From NCBI GenBank assembly GCA_030648265.1, contig JAUSHX010000003.1, positions 1-52,808 on the forward strand: a stretch of 52,808 bases of DNA, given 5' to 3'. The translations under genes were made by a program, and so were the position numbers. Under the pieces are notes generated by a model. That model saw only the letters and a program-made list of their open reading frames with translations. It did not search any database and was not told the DNA's origin. The first letter of the stretch is position 1; each line of letters begins with the position of its first letter. This DNA is from a bacterium. Lineage in GTDB: Bacteria; Patescibacteriota; Minisyncoccia; Phycocordibacterales; UBA2100. Below are positions 52,658 through 52,808 of this stretch, in pieces.

Positions 52658-52808
52658 ATAATGTCTACTGTTTTAGACATATCCCCACTATATCATATAT
52701 CCATATAATAAAGCAAATCTAGCAGTATGGCCGTGCGGATGGCCTCTTTTTGTCTGCATATATTGACATTTGTTGTATATTGTATCGGGATGTGGTATTT
52801 ATCGAAAC

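Overview
This window looks like a chromosomal fragment of a Patescibacteria/CPR (Parcubacteria-like) genome; the lineage is inferred from gene content and style, not tested. On the minus strand it carries a str-type cluster in canonical order (rpsL, rpsG, fusA, tuf, rpsJ), interrupted by toxin-antitoxin modules, a large surface protein and small ORFs. Other genes include a ComEC split into two, sod, rnhA, recJ, pgk, tpiA, a type IV pilus/T2S-like locus (three prepilin-like proteins, pilC, pilB), nusA, a membrane pyrophosphatase, tig, clpP, rny, HicBA, a split PEP-synthase-like dikinase operon, two TrmB-like regulators, HU and tRNA-Gly(TCC). The strongest unexplained signals are structural. (1) Several genes (sod, pilB, nusA, fusA, clpP) have 5' leaders closed by long inverted repeats; two are compact three-way junctions with compensatory changes and contain short leader ORFs, and one related copy carries a GIY-YIG ORF between the same arms. 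(2) Diverged duplicates of the last codons plus stop occur downstream of rpsJ, sod, fusA, rpsG and (weakly) rny, suggesting a recurrent gene-3'-end insertion or replacement process. (3) Palindromic elements sit in frame inside several CDSs. (4) A three-gene dikinase operon separates the ATP-binding and phosphohistidine domains around an unknown protein. Three items are missing from the supplied ORF track: a partial Cys-rich surface protein (complement 1..1363), a 56-aa antitoxin candidate (complement 15459..15629), and several leader ORFs. All calls were made by eye, with no database searches.
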